Part shown: in pieces, positions 35,702 through 47,461 of the stretch
How the letters are laid out: the number at the start of each line of letters is the position of its first letter
Position numbering within the stretch: the stretch's first letter is position 1
Assembly: GCF_963169125.1 (NCBI RefSeq)
Contig: NC_084800.1
Location: 144,704,397 to 144,768,396, forward strand
DNA: 64,000 bases
Source: Humulus lupulus
Taxonomy: Eukaryota > Streptophyta > Magnoliopsida > Rosales > Cannabaceae
Direction: 5' to 3'
Position numbers and translations under genes: made by a program
Notes under the pieces: generated by a model
Seen by the model: only the letters and a program-made list of their open reading frames with translations
Database searches by the model: none
What the model was told of the DNA's origin: nothing

Positions 35702-36074
35702 TGTGACAGTCAGAATCCCATGATCTGTAAGGGGAAAGACCGGGTAAAGCTGTGCAATCCCACACCGCCTGGGGAAGGTCAAGTGTGATGATTCTAAGAC
35801 AGTGTAGGTATGGGACTACACAGTTGAAGATGGCTTAAATGGATTGATGGGTACTACCTATATCAACAAGATGCATCTTCTTTTCGGTAGCCCATCACTT
35901 GAGAATTCCAAAGTTAAGCGTGCTTGACCTGGAGTAATCTCAAGATAGGTGACCTCCTGGGAAGTTTTCCCACGAAGCGTGCGAGTGAGGACAAAGCACG
36001 CTGGAAGGACTCGTGTTGGTTTGTAGGGCCAGTCGTCATTCTAGAAAGTAGCTATAGTGACGTGGGGCGTTACA
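35702..36074 (+). mobile_element. Cassandra-type solo LTR with 5S rRNA domain
   Basis: Boundaries TGTGACAG and GGGCGTTACA (373 bp) are flanked by TTACC on both sides (35697-35701, 36075-36079). The middle contains a 5S rRNA-like segment, the defining feature of Cassandra TRIM elements. It sits within the reverse transcriptase of C1. No second LTR or internal domain is present, so it is a solo LTR. Confidence 0.95.
35886..35972 (+). other. 5S rRNA-like domain with RNA polymerase III control boxes
   Basis: From CCCATCACTTGAGAATTCC (35891) the sequence follows plant 5S rRNA. The A-box region AAGTTAAGCGTGCTTG (35911-35926) is intact and the C-box region AGGTGACCTCCTGGGAAG (35947-35964) is near intact. 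The segment between them is diverged from cellular 5S. It is part of the Cassandra LTR and not a cellular 5S gene. Confidence 0.9.
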
Positions 36075-36684
36075 TTACCAATCAAATCCTGGTTTGGAAC
36101 ACTGGATTACAGTAAAGCACATTCGTAAGTATCTTAGGAGAACGAGAGACTATATGCTGGTATATTCAGGGGGTGAGCTAAACCCTAATGGATACACTGA
36201 TTCTGATTTCCAATCAGACAAAGATAGTCAAAAATCGACATCTCGGTCAGTGTTCACTCTTGGTGGAGGAGATGTTGTCTGGAGAAGCATTAAGAAATCT
36301 AGCATAGCTGATTCAACCATGGAAGCCGAATATATAGCAGTTTGTGAAGCAGCTAAGGAAGTGGTTTGGTTGAGGAAGTTCTACAGTCATCTGGAAGTTG
36401 TTCCAGATATGGATAAGCCACAAATCCCATACTGTGACAATAGTGGAGCAGTAGCTAATTCCAAAGAACCAAGAAGCCACAAGAAAGGGAAGCATATAGA
36501 AAGGAAATACCATCTGGTAAGAGAGATTGTAGACCGAGGTGATGTGACTATTATGAAGATAACGTCGGAATAGAACGTGGCTGACCCATTAACCAAGACA
36601 CTTCTTGCAAAGTCGTTCATGGGTCACGTGCGAAATATGGGATTAAGGGAGATGCCTCACTTGATTTAAGGGCGAGTGAGAGAT

Positions 36685-38705
36685 TGTTAGGATTAATACC
36701 CTAAAAGCATGTAAAGACATTTTATTAGTTTTTAAATAAAAGTACAGTTTTATTATATTTCAATGTTATAATTATTCCTTGAATTAATTATATAATAATA
36801 TCAAGAAAAATCCCTATTCATTCATGAGAATATGATCTTGTATTAGTACGAGAGAATTAAGATCATATATAATGAATAAAAGTAGTCAGTAACATATTAA
36901 AGTGAGGAATCTTTAATAAATGGTTTCTAGTACGGTTTGCTAAGCATACGAGATGAAAATAATCTTGATTTGGATTACTGATGTGGATAGACATCTTAGT
37001 AAAGGTTCTATATATAATAGAGATTATATATGACAGAACCGATGAGAATTAATTATCTTTATAAACTTGTCGTTTAACATAAAGATTTAATTCTTATCAT
37101 AATAGATGATCATTTGTAGATCAGTCTAAATCCTGAGTATTCATGAACTCCTGTTTATGTTTATTGGATCTTTTGGTTCACTCGTTAAGGTCTCTTAGAA
37201 TAATGAGGCTAATGACTTTTCTTTTTTTTGGAGATTCAATATCATGGATGACTGGGAACATGAATTACAATAATGGAATCAATGCTTTCCTAAACGGATC
37301 GAATATTGGTTCTCTTAAGGGTTAATGCAGGAACTGAATAGTTATTAAGCTCAAATATATAATTATATTATAGATTAATTATTCGCTAATGAATTAATGG
37401 TACATAAGGATCAAGAGGTAATTAGAAGGGTAAAATTGTAATTTTGACCAGCTTTAATTAACGAACCAATAATGGAGGACAGAACAACATATATTGATTA
37501 TATCAATGGACTACTAGAGAAAACTCTGTAAATATAATTCTATAAATAGTTAGAGTGCAATTCCATATTTATAGTGGAGTAATCATGGAATTAGCAAATA
37601 AGATTATTATATTAAATAGTTTAATTAATAATCTGGTTTATTGGAGCTTCGTATTATAGGTCCATGGTCCCCAGATCACCTTTGTCCTACACTGTCAAGG
37701 GTAAGGATGTCAAAAGAAATATTTGTTAAGAGAAAGGACTAAATTGCAAATGAATTAATTTTCCAAAGTAAGGAAATAATTATTTGATAATTATGGGTAA
37801 TTGATTGATTGTGAATTAATTAATTATTTAACTATATAGATTTTATTTTGAAAAACTATAGGTTAAAATTAATATTAATCTTGTTTGAATTAATATAAAG
37901 AGAGAAATAATAAATATCTTATTTAAAATATGATATTTATTTATTTAATTTATAACTAATATTTTAAGATAAAGTTAATTTTGAATTAATTGATATTTAT
38001 GTTGAAATAAATATTTTGTCTTTAAAGTTAATTAAATAAACAAATGAGAAAATTATGGCAACCCTAATAGGGTTGGGTGACACACACTATACAGTAAAGT
38101 GTGTAGCGCCTAGCATCAGGGCTTTTTATCCCCAGGATTTGAATTTTGAATTTCAAATAAATTTTTTTAATCAGTTATTTAATTATTCTTTTTTAAATAT
38201 GATTTGAATAGATAATTAAATGAAAATATGTAATCCAATTTAATTTCAATTAAATAAATATTATTTAATTAGATTAAATATCTTTATAAATCTAATATAC
38301 ATGATATTTAGAATAATAATCAAACTCTCTCAAAAGAGATAGTTTTCTCTAAACCTGAAAAACTATTCTAAACCTTCTCTTTGTCAAAACTTTCTAGATC
38401 TCATGTGTTGAGTACATCTAGGGAGTTACATAAATCAACCTTGTGAATCCTACATGCCCACACACGTCTTTGTCTGTTTAAGGATTGGTCTAGAAGATCA
38501 GGGTGTGAGATCTCATAACACTGGATAGGAAGATCGTTGATTTATATAAAAAGACTCAAGGACACTTGATAGGCTACAAGAGGTAATCTCTGATCAATTT
38601 GTATGCGATTTAATATTTATATATTTGTATGATCCTGAGTGGTATTAATATTTATTAAAATGAGTTCATATATTCCGCTGTGTATCTTTAATTTTAATAC
38701 CAACA
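36685..38705 (+). repeat. C1 right LTR (2021 bp)
   Basis: TGTTAGGATTAATACCC to ATACCAACA; aligns over its whole length with 10876-12892. Compared with the left copy it lacks the 32-bp duplication near its start. It has an extra short segment near 37510 (TGTAAATATAATTC) and another near 37975. Divergence is visibly higher than between C2 LTRs. Confidence 0.9.
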
Positions 38706-39428
38706 ACAAGGTAGCAGGATCCTTCTTGAGCCCTTATGTTTGAGTTCTCGCACTCATAAACCCTATTTAACAAATTTTCCCCATTTGAGTCGCGACGCCC
38801 CTCATTAAGGGTCGCGGTGCTCAACAAGTCATGGAGCCCCAACCTATATCTCTAGACACACGCGCCACGGTGCAGCCTACCAGGCACCGCGGCACCAACG
38901 CAATTCAGGGAACCGCCCTGGCCTCTGGGTACATGCAAGCCGCGACGCTCCAAGAACAGAGCTGCGGTGCAACCCCGCGAACCCATAAAACTTGTGATTT
39001 TAATAATCGTCCAACCTCCCAAAATCATCCCAACACTTGATTTTACTCACAATTGACCATGCCAATGGTCCCAACAACCCAGGAATATACATACCAACTC
39101 AAAACTCAATCAACACCTCATAGAAACTAAGAATTCAAAAAGAAGTTCTAGAACTCCAAAGCTTTAAAAAAACTCAGAACTTAAAACTTCAACAAATTGT
39201 TTCCTAGCTACTTCCTCAACCTTAGAAGCTCCCAGCCCCAACTAAGCTTCAATTCCCCAACATACCTTGCCCCAAAACTCAAGGAATCATTGCATTTCCT
39301 TCAACTTTCCAAGGGCCCAACAGTGAGAGTGAGAGAGAGAAAATGAGAGAGAGAGAGGGAGGGAGACTAAGTGTTGTGTTTTGTTTTGATTTTCTAAATG
39401 CTTCTTGGGCATTAAGATTAATCCAAGG
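38706..39428 (-). repeat. H0 chromovirus LTR, right fragment
   Basis: Beginning GTAGCAGGATCC it continues the H0 sequence interrupted at 10875 and is comparable with 40460-41160 of the G3 LTR. It has the CpG-rich block (GAGTCGCGACGCC...GGGTCGCGG at about 38790-38815) seen in all LTRs of this group. A GA-rich run lies at 39328-39368. It ends where the G3 LTR starts. Confidence 0.7.
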
Positions 39429-41739
39429 TGTAACGCCCTGGATAACCAAGACTGCTATACTGTATATTTAAAATAGTGCTTAACCTACTGAGCAAGTCGT
39501 TTGAACTTAAATGTGTAATTAAAGACTAAGTCTAGGTCAAGTAATAAAAGATTTGGTCAACAAAATGTTTATTTTTCATTAAAATATTAAGTTTGTACAC
39601 GATAACCCAAAAATCAGTTTACAGAGTTGTAAAAGACATATAGATTACAGCTTAGCCGTCCTAAGTGGCAAAACAGGGTATAACCCTAGTTCCTCTCAAG
39701 CTATCCCGACCGTGGCGATCTGACAGGCTACATATGTACACACCGCCCCTGAAGCTCTCTAACTCATGGCTGGTCTAGCTATCTACTCCCTTATCTGCAC
39801 CACGTAGCACCTGTGAGCCAAGGCCCAACAAGAAAACTTAAAACAACATGCACAACTAGGCAACAGTGTAAAAGCAGTAAATATAATTCACCAGATTCAA
39901 CTAGCAATAGATTATAAATAACCAACCAGCAGTAATATTTAATTCAGTCAGGTATGTATATCAAGCTCATCAGTCAATAAAAATGATTAAGTGTGAACCA
40001 CACTTCTGTTTATGGTATGATACCCAGGTCTGACGCCCTTAGGCTTAGTCCCTTGGTCTCTTAGCCGACCCCAGCACCCTTAGGCCGGGCTGTGTTCTGC
40101 ACGCTTGCTATTGGCCCCCGACAACCTTAGGCCGGTATGCACATAATACACATTGCATAGCGCATAATCAAAGGCAGCGTATATGATCATTCCCATCCAT
40201 ATATATTCCAAATACAGGTATGTTCATGTTCATAACATATTCATATAAGGGGGTTTAAGCCTCAATCATAACTCGGGTGCAGTTTTCTTACCTCAGGTCC
40301 CAAGTAGCTAGCATATGGTAGCCCCGAGCACGATCCCTAGTCCTTGAGCCCTTGCGGTATAACCTAGTCACAATGCGATAATGGATAACCATAAGATCCT
40401 AAACCATTTAAAAGCTTTGGAATCAATTACTAGCCTTCAGGACCTCGAATCCTATTAAACTGGGTAGTAGAATTCGTCCCGAGCGCTAAGGTTTTAATCC
40501 CCAAGCCTCCTCAAGCCTTAAGAAAAACCTAGGCTAGAACTGTCTAGGTGAGCCGCGACCCAGCCCTGAGGGTCGCGGCGCGCCTCAAGTCAGAGGTGTA
40601 GCCTCTGCATCTGGAAGGAGGCGGGCCGCGACTTGCCCCCTAGGGTCGCGGCACGCCCCAACGAACCTAGAAAACCCAGTTCCGTTTTTGCATTTTCTTA
40701 TAGCTAAACCCATAAGAACACCCCTTAACCATAACCAAACCTAAAAATCGAGTCTATAATCCACAATAACACAACATAGTTATCATAATTACCCAATAAC
40801 TAACCCATATCCTCAATAGAACTCAGATTCAGACCCAAAGTTTAAACCTCAATAAAACCTAAACCATAGCAAAATTCATCAAGAAAACAAGGTACAAACC
40901 TTACCTGCAACAGCAAACTATTCCCCTGAACAATCCTTTAGTGATTCTAGCTCCAGTTCCTTAGTTCCCAAGCTTCCCATCTTCAAATTCCTAAGCAATT
41001 TCTTCAATTTTTTTTTTCCAATTCAAGCCTAACCTTCTCCCAAGGTTTTCCTTCAGCCTTCCAAAGGGAGAAGAGAGAGAGACACGTAAAAGAGAGAAAG
41101 AAAGTATTTTGGATATTCCTGATTGTTTCTCAAAGTTTTTAGCCCCAGCCAAGATCCATCCAATAGTCTGTAAAAGACCATATTGCCCCTCTAAGTATAC
41201 CCTTAACCTTAAATGGCCCCAAGGGCAACTTTGTCATTTGCCACATTTCCCACTAATTCCTCGAGTAGTCCTATAAATTCCTAATTAACCCCGACATGCC
41301 CATTTAATCACCAAATACTTACCCATTACTCAATAAACCCCAAATATACATTAAACTTCTCAAAATACCCCTAGGCTCGCCTCGAGCCGGGTACTAAACC
41401 CCGCGGTGACTATTCCGCTAATCCGCTCACTAGGATCGCCTCGAGCCACATACTGCAAATATATCCACATAATAATGTGGTCTCAATAATTTACTCACAT
41501 ATAATAACATTTATGCTCGCAACAGGCCAATATTACAAATATGCCCCAACTATCAAGTATGGGCCCACACACATATTTAATACAAATAAACATGCATTTA
41601 AATATATTCATTTCATCATATATATCATGCATGCCACATAGTCATACATTTAACTAACTAATCACACATACATCCAATTATGCCCTCCTGGCACGCTAAT
41701 CAAGGCATTAAACCTTATTAGTATTTTTGGGATGTTACA
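39429..41739 (-). repeat. G3 3' LTR (2311 bp)
   Basis: TGTAACGCCCTGGATAACC to GGGATGTTACA. It is followed by ACTATCCCCTCATTG, whose complement is the purine tract before the LTR. It includes a perfect 10-bp stem (40552-40561 / 40570-40579, GCCGCGACCC) and a second similar one near 40625. It inserted into H0; the left flank is CAAGG. Confidence 0.88.
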
Positions 41740-43442
41740 ACTATCCCCTCATTGAAATTTCATCCTCAAAATTTATTCAAACACTTCGGGATACAAATAC
41801 CGTAAATCTAACTGTAACCACATAATCCAGTCCTTTACCTTTTTATCCTTCAGTAATACTCTCATTAGAGTGACAGTCTTATTCCATAAGACCTTATCTC
41901 ATTTATCATAATTCCATTAGCTTTTTCTTGTGCAATAACTCCCGCTGAGATCCTAGGGTCTCCTCACCACATCAGCGTTGATATCATACATTTCTTTCCT
42001 TGAAATGAGCACCAGTAACATTCATAAGCCACCACCCATACTAGGGAAAGTTTAATCTGTAGGCCCTTGGTCTAGTCCTTGATAAGATCTCAGAAGTCTT
42101 ATTAAATCATAAGTCAAAACTCCTATTTCTTTCCCAAAATATAGTATCCTTTCTTGTCTACAATATTCAGAGAAATAAAAAGTCTCCCATTATGGAACTT
42201 CGTGTTCCCATATTTGAAATTTGCGAACTCTTATGTCCTTTCAGATAGGCAAACACTTCTGCCCTAACAATCCTAATAACTTCATTGGTTTCCCCGAACC
42301 AATACTGAACCACAATATTCTTTGTCTTTCATTTCGTTACTTGGAACCACTTCTCGCTCTCTACCTTAATGTACCTTATTTAGAGTCACCCTAGCCGTTG
42401 ACCGACGTTCACCACTGTCACTGTTCAATCAAGGGACTGTACTTATCTCAATGCCCCAAACACTTACACATTCGATGTATAATTCTCAAAATCTGAGTCA
42501 CTTCTTTAGATTATCAGTTTACCTGAAGGTAACCCTTAATTCTAAGTCTCGATCTTATACTCTTTGTGTTCTACATCCTTTTCCAGAACTTTGAAAATAA
42601 AGGGTCTCAGTCCGACACCATCAACTTCGGTGTCCCATAGAGACATATGGCTCCTGTCGCTCATACACATTATCGTGATACTCGTTCACACGAATCAAGG
42701 TGTGTTAACTCAATTTTTTGAGTCACAACCTTTCATGTCCAGCCTTCTTACTTGTAGTCTAAGTGGTCCACCCTTATGGTCCACTACTATACCTTTTTAC
42801 CTTCCAATATACGAATTTTAGATCTTAACATCCATTTAAACTTCCTGGTTACAATATTCATAAGGAGGTAGCATAATACCCATCTAGAATCTCCACCTCA
42901 ACACCAAGTTCCATCGGATCACTCATCTGATCTTCATATCTTAATCCATTCATACCAAAATAGTAGGATTCTTAACCATTCCCACTAGACCTCCTCCCTG
43001 AGCATCATTGTCCATAGAATTACATTTGCCGACTATCAACTACATATACTATACCAATCTTGATCGTTACCCCATGTGAATTTACTGTAATCATGGCGTC
43101 TTCCCCACTAGCGTAGAACTTTCCAGCTTAAAACGCTTGCTTCTGTATTAATTTTCTCTATGAAATCAAGGGTTCCAAAGTGAATCACCCATTAATTCCC
43201 ATTAGGTCATGGTCTCAAGGTTATTCCTCTACAGATGACCAAACACTTGAATCCTTTGCGCTAATACATTCACTTCTACTCCGTAGGTACCAGCACTGCA
43301 CCCTAACCGTGACTATCTAGCATTACCGTCAACTTAATGCTCCATGTATAACATTTGTGTTCTTATTCTTTCATCTTCCGTGAAGCACGGACAACCATCC
43401 TTTCAGTCTATACTTGGGCACATCTTAGTCTTTGATGGATCG
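41740..43442 (-). pseudogene. G3 internal region, heavily decayed chromovirus pol
   Basis: The first 150 bases parallel 30188-30340 of G2 (AAATTTCATCCTCAAAATTT versus AAATTTCGTCCTCGAAATTT). The stretch near 42570-42800 parallels the G2 integrase region (CCAGAACTTTGAAAATAAAGGGTC versus CCAGAACTTGGAAGTAAAAGTAGGGTC). No ORF of useful length remains. At 1.7 kb it is much shorter than an intact internal region, so RT and RNase H seem deleted. It stops at T2 and continues briefly at 57507-57683. Confidence 0.65.
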
Positions 43443-44060
43443 TGTTTACCCAAAAAACGGTTGCTGATGACGTGGTGATAATTTCTCACACGTGGTTGAC
43501 ATGTGGCGAAAGTACTGCTCGACTATCGACCAGAAACACATCGCATCGTCAGGGTTAATTTTTGATACGACTAGGCTGGTCGTATAATTTAAGTTATTTC
43601 CTTCTTAAGCTATAATCTTATAATAACTGCGTTGAATATTTCTTCATTATTATCTTGATACGCGATTATTAAGGAAAGATAGGGCACGTTGCCATGTGTA
43701 ACCCTCCTTGAGCCTATAAATATGCATGAAATAGCTCAAGGAAGAGACTTTTGAACTTTTCATTTCCTGAATCTTGTTGCGAAATATTGAGAGAAAAAAG
43801 AGCTAAAGTGAGTTGTTCACCGTCTTATTGTAATACATTCAAGGTTTGTGAAACTCAAGAACCCTAGTTCTTTGATCACTACTTTGAGATTCAATAATAA
43901 CAATATCACTAAGTGGATGTAGGTCATTACCATTCTTTGGGACCGAACCACTATAATTCCTTGGTGTTTTCTTCCTTTCCGTTAGATCATTTTTCTCATT
44001 CTTGCTTTATACTTTGTCGTACATTTGACCCCGTGTCGTTGGCCAAATTGAGGGTCAACA
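43443..44060 (+). repeat. T2 left LTR
   Basis: TGTTTACCC to GGTCAACA, 618 bp. A TATAAATA box lies at 43715-43722, 272 bases from the start. The same position is kept in the right LTR. Confidence 0.96.
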
Positions 44061-44063
44061 TTC

Positions 44064-44080
44064 TGGTGCTTTCATTGAGA
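44064..44080 (+). promoter_or_regulatory. T2 primer binding site
   Basis: TGGTGCTTTCATTGAGA begins three bases after the LTR end (TCAACA TTC TGG). A TGG-initiated match at this distance is expected for a primer site. The tRNA is not assigned. Confidence 0.75.
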
Positions 44081-44108
44081 TTTTGGGAAAGAACTGTGAA
44101 AAAATCTA

Positions 44109-45144
44109 ATGGCGAAAACATCCAAGAAAACTGGATAGGCTGCTAGCGCTGCACCATCCCAACCTCCTCCCCCAAATGTGGTCGAGAATGAACCACATTT
44201 AGAGTTTGATGAGGAGGAACTAGACTCTGAAACGCTGAGGGCAACGCTAGGAGTGTTGCAAGATGAGTTGGCCAATCTGAGGGCCAATCAGGAGAATGCT
44301 GCGGAGATGATGGCGCTGCACCAAAGAGAAATAGAATGCTAGCGTTAGGAGCTAAGAGAGCGGCAGGCTGAGATGGATCGTCGGCAGAGGGATGCCATGG
44401 CTGCCCTTGAAGCAGCCATTCAACTAGCTAGGGGTCAAGCTGTACCAGCCTCCCAGCCAGATCAGCAACCAAGCACACCACCTCAAAGAGGTCCCAATCC
44501 AAGCCCTCCGCTCCAGCCAACAAGCCCTCAAAGGTCGGAGCAGCTGCCTATGGCCCAGGATGATGTCCCACCTAGGGATCCTGAGCAGCAGCCTCCTTCC
44601 CAGGCTTGTCGAGGCAATTCCCAGTGCCTGAGTCAGAATAGGGCCGGGCAACCGCCCCGCAGCCCTAGACACCCAGGGGATGACAACCCAAATCCACCGA
44701 GCAGGGGACAGCGTCCTTCTGCCAACAGAAGGAACATAGAGTCAGGCTCTGTGGTCAGGGTCCCCCCACGGCATAACAATGCATGGGGACCCAATGACCA
44801 GCGCAGGCCTCCCCCTGACACTCGAGAGATGCCACCCCGAGGAGGAAATAGCGTGAACAGCCGGCCGCGCCATAGTCGACCACAATTCAGAGATGGCCAT
44901 GGCTATACTGAAGCTGATTCCGGTAGAGGGAATGCTGGCCAGAGAAATGAAAAAGGAGGTGGAGGTAGAAGCCCCCCACCTTGAGAAAATAGGCCAGCTA
45001 GCCTCAATGCTGGGGGCAGCCCAGGCAGCCGAACGTCTTTAGCTGGCTAAGAGCTAGCAAGCAGAGACGAAGAGACGACGATCTTAGGGACGTACTTAAC
45101 GACCGCCATGAGAGACACGATGTATACGCTCCCCCGGCACCAGC
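44109..45144 (+). pseudogene. gag: T2 gag, N-terminal part
   Basis: ATG 44109 (MAKTSKKTG) opens a frame that continues through DEEELDSETLRATLGVLQDEL and MDRRQRDAMAALEAAIQLARG to 44984. It contains in-frame TAG codons at about 44136, 44340 and 44346. A coiled-coil-like segment precedes a long Pro/Gln/Arg-rich, low-complexity region. The frame is lost near 44980. At 45140-45144 the target site CCAGC of S2 follows, and gag resumes after it. Confidence 0.7.
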
Positions 45145-47456
45145 TGTAACGCCCTACTTCCTTAGAGCCGTTACTAAGTGAGTTTTAAGACAAAATAGTG
45201 CAATTAACTCGCTAACCGAGGTTTTGAAACGAAAGTGTGACTAATTAAAAGTTAAGGCTGTAATCTTTAAAAATGCGTTGTTTCAATAAATACTTCAAGT
45301 AATAAACATTTGGGATCCCAAAATAAAGTTTGAAAGCTATTTACATCTTGAGATAAGTTTACAGTTGATCAGTTCTAAAATCATAGATTATTACAGCCAT
45401 TTTCAAATAAACCCCCAACCAAAGCAGTCGGGCAGGCCAAACATGTACGCGTCGCTTCACGCTCTCCGTACTCATGGTTGGTTGACTCAGTCATTGCCCT
45501 TACCTGCAACACAGAGCACCCGTGAGCCGAAGCCCAGCAAGAAAACTCATGCAGAACATAACATATGCATTTATACAATTTATCATAACAGATAATCCAC
45601 ATATATATAAGTCAACCATTATACTAAGCAAACACGGCCATGCCGCCCCAGAAGCCTTACCAAAGCCTAGGGTTTCGGTCCTCACCGTAGGGATACCACA
45701 TGTATCCCCCGGGCCCTGCCCTGACTATAAGCATCCCATGTGCTAAGTGTTACTTCCGGCTCCGCTGCCGTACCCGGCCTACGCCGCACTCGGCTCTTGC
45801 CGTTCATTTCATTACAAACATATATAGCATAAATCAAGCAACATTCAAACATATGCCAATTTATTTAAATCTGCACCCTAACATGTGATGCAATATAGGG
45901 CCCTGCCCGGCAATCATCTCATCATGCAACATGCAATATAGGGCCGTGCCCCGCAATCACACTATGGGCCCACGCCCCATCCTACGGGTGTTATAGTTTT
46001 CTTACCTGTATTCCGAGCCTCCTGATGCACTAAAGCCGCGAGCACGGTCCTCTAGCACGAGCCTCACCAACAACCTAGTCACAACACACAAGAAACATCC
46101 CTCAATACTAATCAAATCAAAAACTGCTTCCCGGGACCAATCCCACACTCTCGGGACTCCCAAATCCCTAAAACAATACCTCGGAGACATCCCCCGAACC
46201 CCCGGAGCAACGGCCTAAAATTGCCAAAAATGACATCCTGAAATTGGCCTTGTGCCGCGGCACAACTTTCTTGTGCCGCGGCACAACTTTCTTGTGCCGC
46301 GGCACCCAGCAAGACAGGGGCTCCACGCCGCGACACGCAAAAACTGTGCCGCGGCACGCCTTCGCAGACCCAGAATTCTGGGTTTTTCCTCTGCATTTTC
46401 TCCGAGCTAAAACCTTCCCAAATCATACCAAACCAATACCCAAACCCCAAAACCAATTCCAAACTTCAAATAGACCATACATCAACCCATAAACATCATC
46501 AAAGAAATCCAAACACACAATCAAATCCCCAAAATCCACATCCTTGATTTCAATTTCAAAAAAATAAAAACTCAAAGTTCAAACTTAAACCATGCTCAAA
46601 TTCCTTAACCCATAACAGAAACAAGCCTTAAATTACTTAGAATCCATACCTTGAATGAAGAATCCAACCCTATGCTTCCTTGATCCATCTCCTAAGTCTT
46701 CAAATTTCAGCTCCATCACTCCTCTTCTTCTTCTTCTCCTTCTTCTTGCCCTAGGTCTCCTTCTAGCTTTTCCTTTCTTAATTTTAAACAAAACCACCAA
46801 AATGACTAAGCCCCAAACCGTGTGCCCCATATAACCCAGCTGCCATATATCAAATTCCCAGCCAAATGACCATTTTACCCCTCCTTGCCTATCCTTTCCC
46901 AACTAAACCTCAAGGGCACTTAAGTCCTTTTACTTCTATTTCATTTCTACCATTTTCTATCTAGAACTTGTTACTCTCAGCAGTAACTAATGGTTACCCA
47001 GGTTACTCAATCACCAATAACCATTACCCGCTAAATCTCAATCTTAACCATAAAATTCCCAAAGTACCCATAGGCTCCTCCCGAGCCGGGTATAGAAATC
47101 CCGTTGTGACTCTTAAGTTAACTAGCTCTCTAGGACCGTCTCGGCACATGCATCACAACAATAACACCACACTCGCGTGGTACAAATCACGGATTACAAT
47201 TATCACATATATGCCCTCAGCGGGATAAAATTACCAATTTACCCCTATCATGCAAACGGGGTCCACATGCATAATTATTTCACCTAACATGCATGCTAAC
47301 CACGTAGTCATGCATCTCAATGTTCAATTAGTCATATAACATGCTTTAAATCATAACCATGCATTAAACTCATAAAATCACACATAAATTCCATTATGCC
47401 CTCCAGGCACACTAATCAAGGCCCTTAAGCCTTATTAGCGATTTTGGGTTGTTACA
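45145..47456 (-). repeat. S2: solo chromovirus LTR inside T2 (2312 bp)
   Basis: TGTAACGCCC to TTGTTACA, flanked by CCAGC on both sides (45140-45144, 47457-47461). The first 500 bases are nearly the same as S1 (14318 onward), so they share a subfamily. Yet at the position of the S1 hairpins, S2 instead has four copies of the palindrome GTGCCGCGGCAC (46252, 46273, 46294, 46346), the first three spaced 21 bp apart. Confidence 0.95.
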
Positions 47457-47461
47457 CCAGC

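Larger units (their letters stand above)
34029..36669 (+). pseudogene. pol: C1 integrase-RT-RNase H, one frame with three stops and a Cassandra insert
   Basis: Resumes inside integrase ([40 protein letters not shown]). Then come an RT with VWELVDSPEDVRPIECKW, a YIDD catalytic box (about 35306) and RNase H (GYTDSDFQSDKDSQKSTS, TMEAEYIAV), ending MGLREMPHLI at 36669. One frame runs through, interrupted by TGA at 34585, TAG at 35467 and TAG at 36571. The Cassandra LTR plus its target duplication adds 378 bp, a multiple of three, so the frame is unchanged on both sides (IVSRY / QSNPGLEHW). A purine-rich segment precedes the right LTR. Confidence 0.93.
10876..38705 (+). mobile_element. C1: Ty1/copia retrotransposon, 27.8 kb including nested insertions
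   Basis: Left LTR 10876-12892 and right LTR 36685-38705 are near-full-length copies of the same sequence. The flanks ACATG (10871-10875) and ACAAG (38706-38710) match at four of five bases. The bases either side join into one continuous H0 LTR sequence, so both LTRs belong to a single insertion. Its own internal parts are a leader (12893-13896, 21521-22608), gag remnants (22609-23115), a pre-integrase stretch (about 23397-23520) and integrase-RT-RNase H (34029-36669). Everything else inside is later insertion: C2 with S1, G1 with G2, and Cassandra. About 300 bp of integrase were lost at the G1 insertion. Confidence 0.85.

Noticed and set aside
35886..35985. Cellular 5S rRNA gene
   Set aside because: The segment lies inside a TG...CA bounded solo LTR with a TTACC target duplication and is diverged between the Pol III boxes, as in Cassandra elements.
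39328..39368. GA-rich run as a polypurine tract
   Set aside because: It lies inside LTR H0, not next to an LTR start, and similar GA-rich stretches occur in the related LTR of G3; treated as a microsatellite.
42564..42821. 85 aa plus-strand ORF in G3
   Set aside because: It is antisense to a decayed chromovirus integrase region and has no similarity of its own.
44373..44984. 203 aa Pro/Arg-rich ORF as a host protein
   Set aside because: In frame with the T2 gag start at 44109 and located between the primer site and the gag core; it is the gag N-terminal region.
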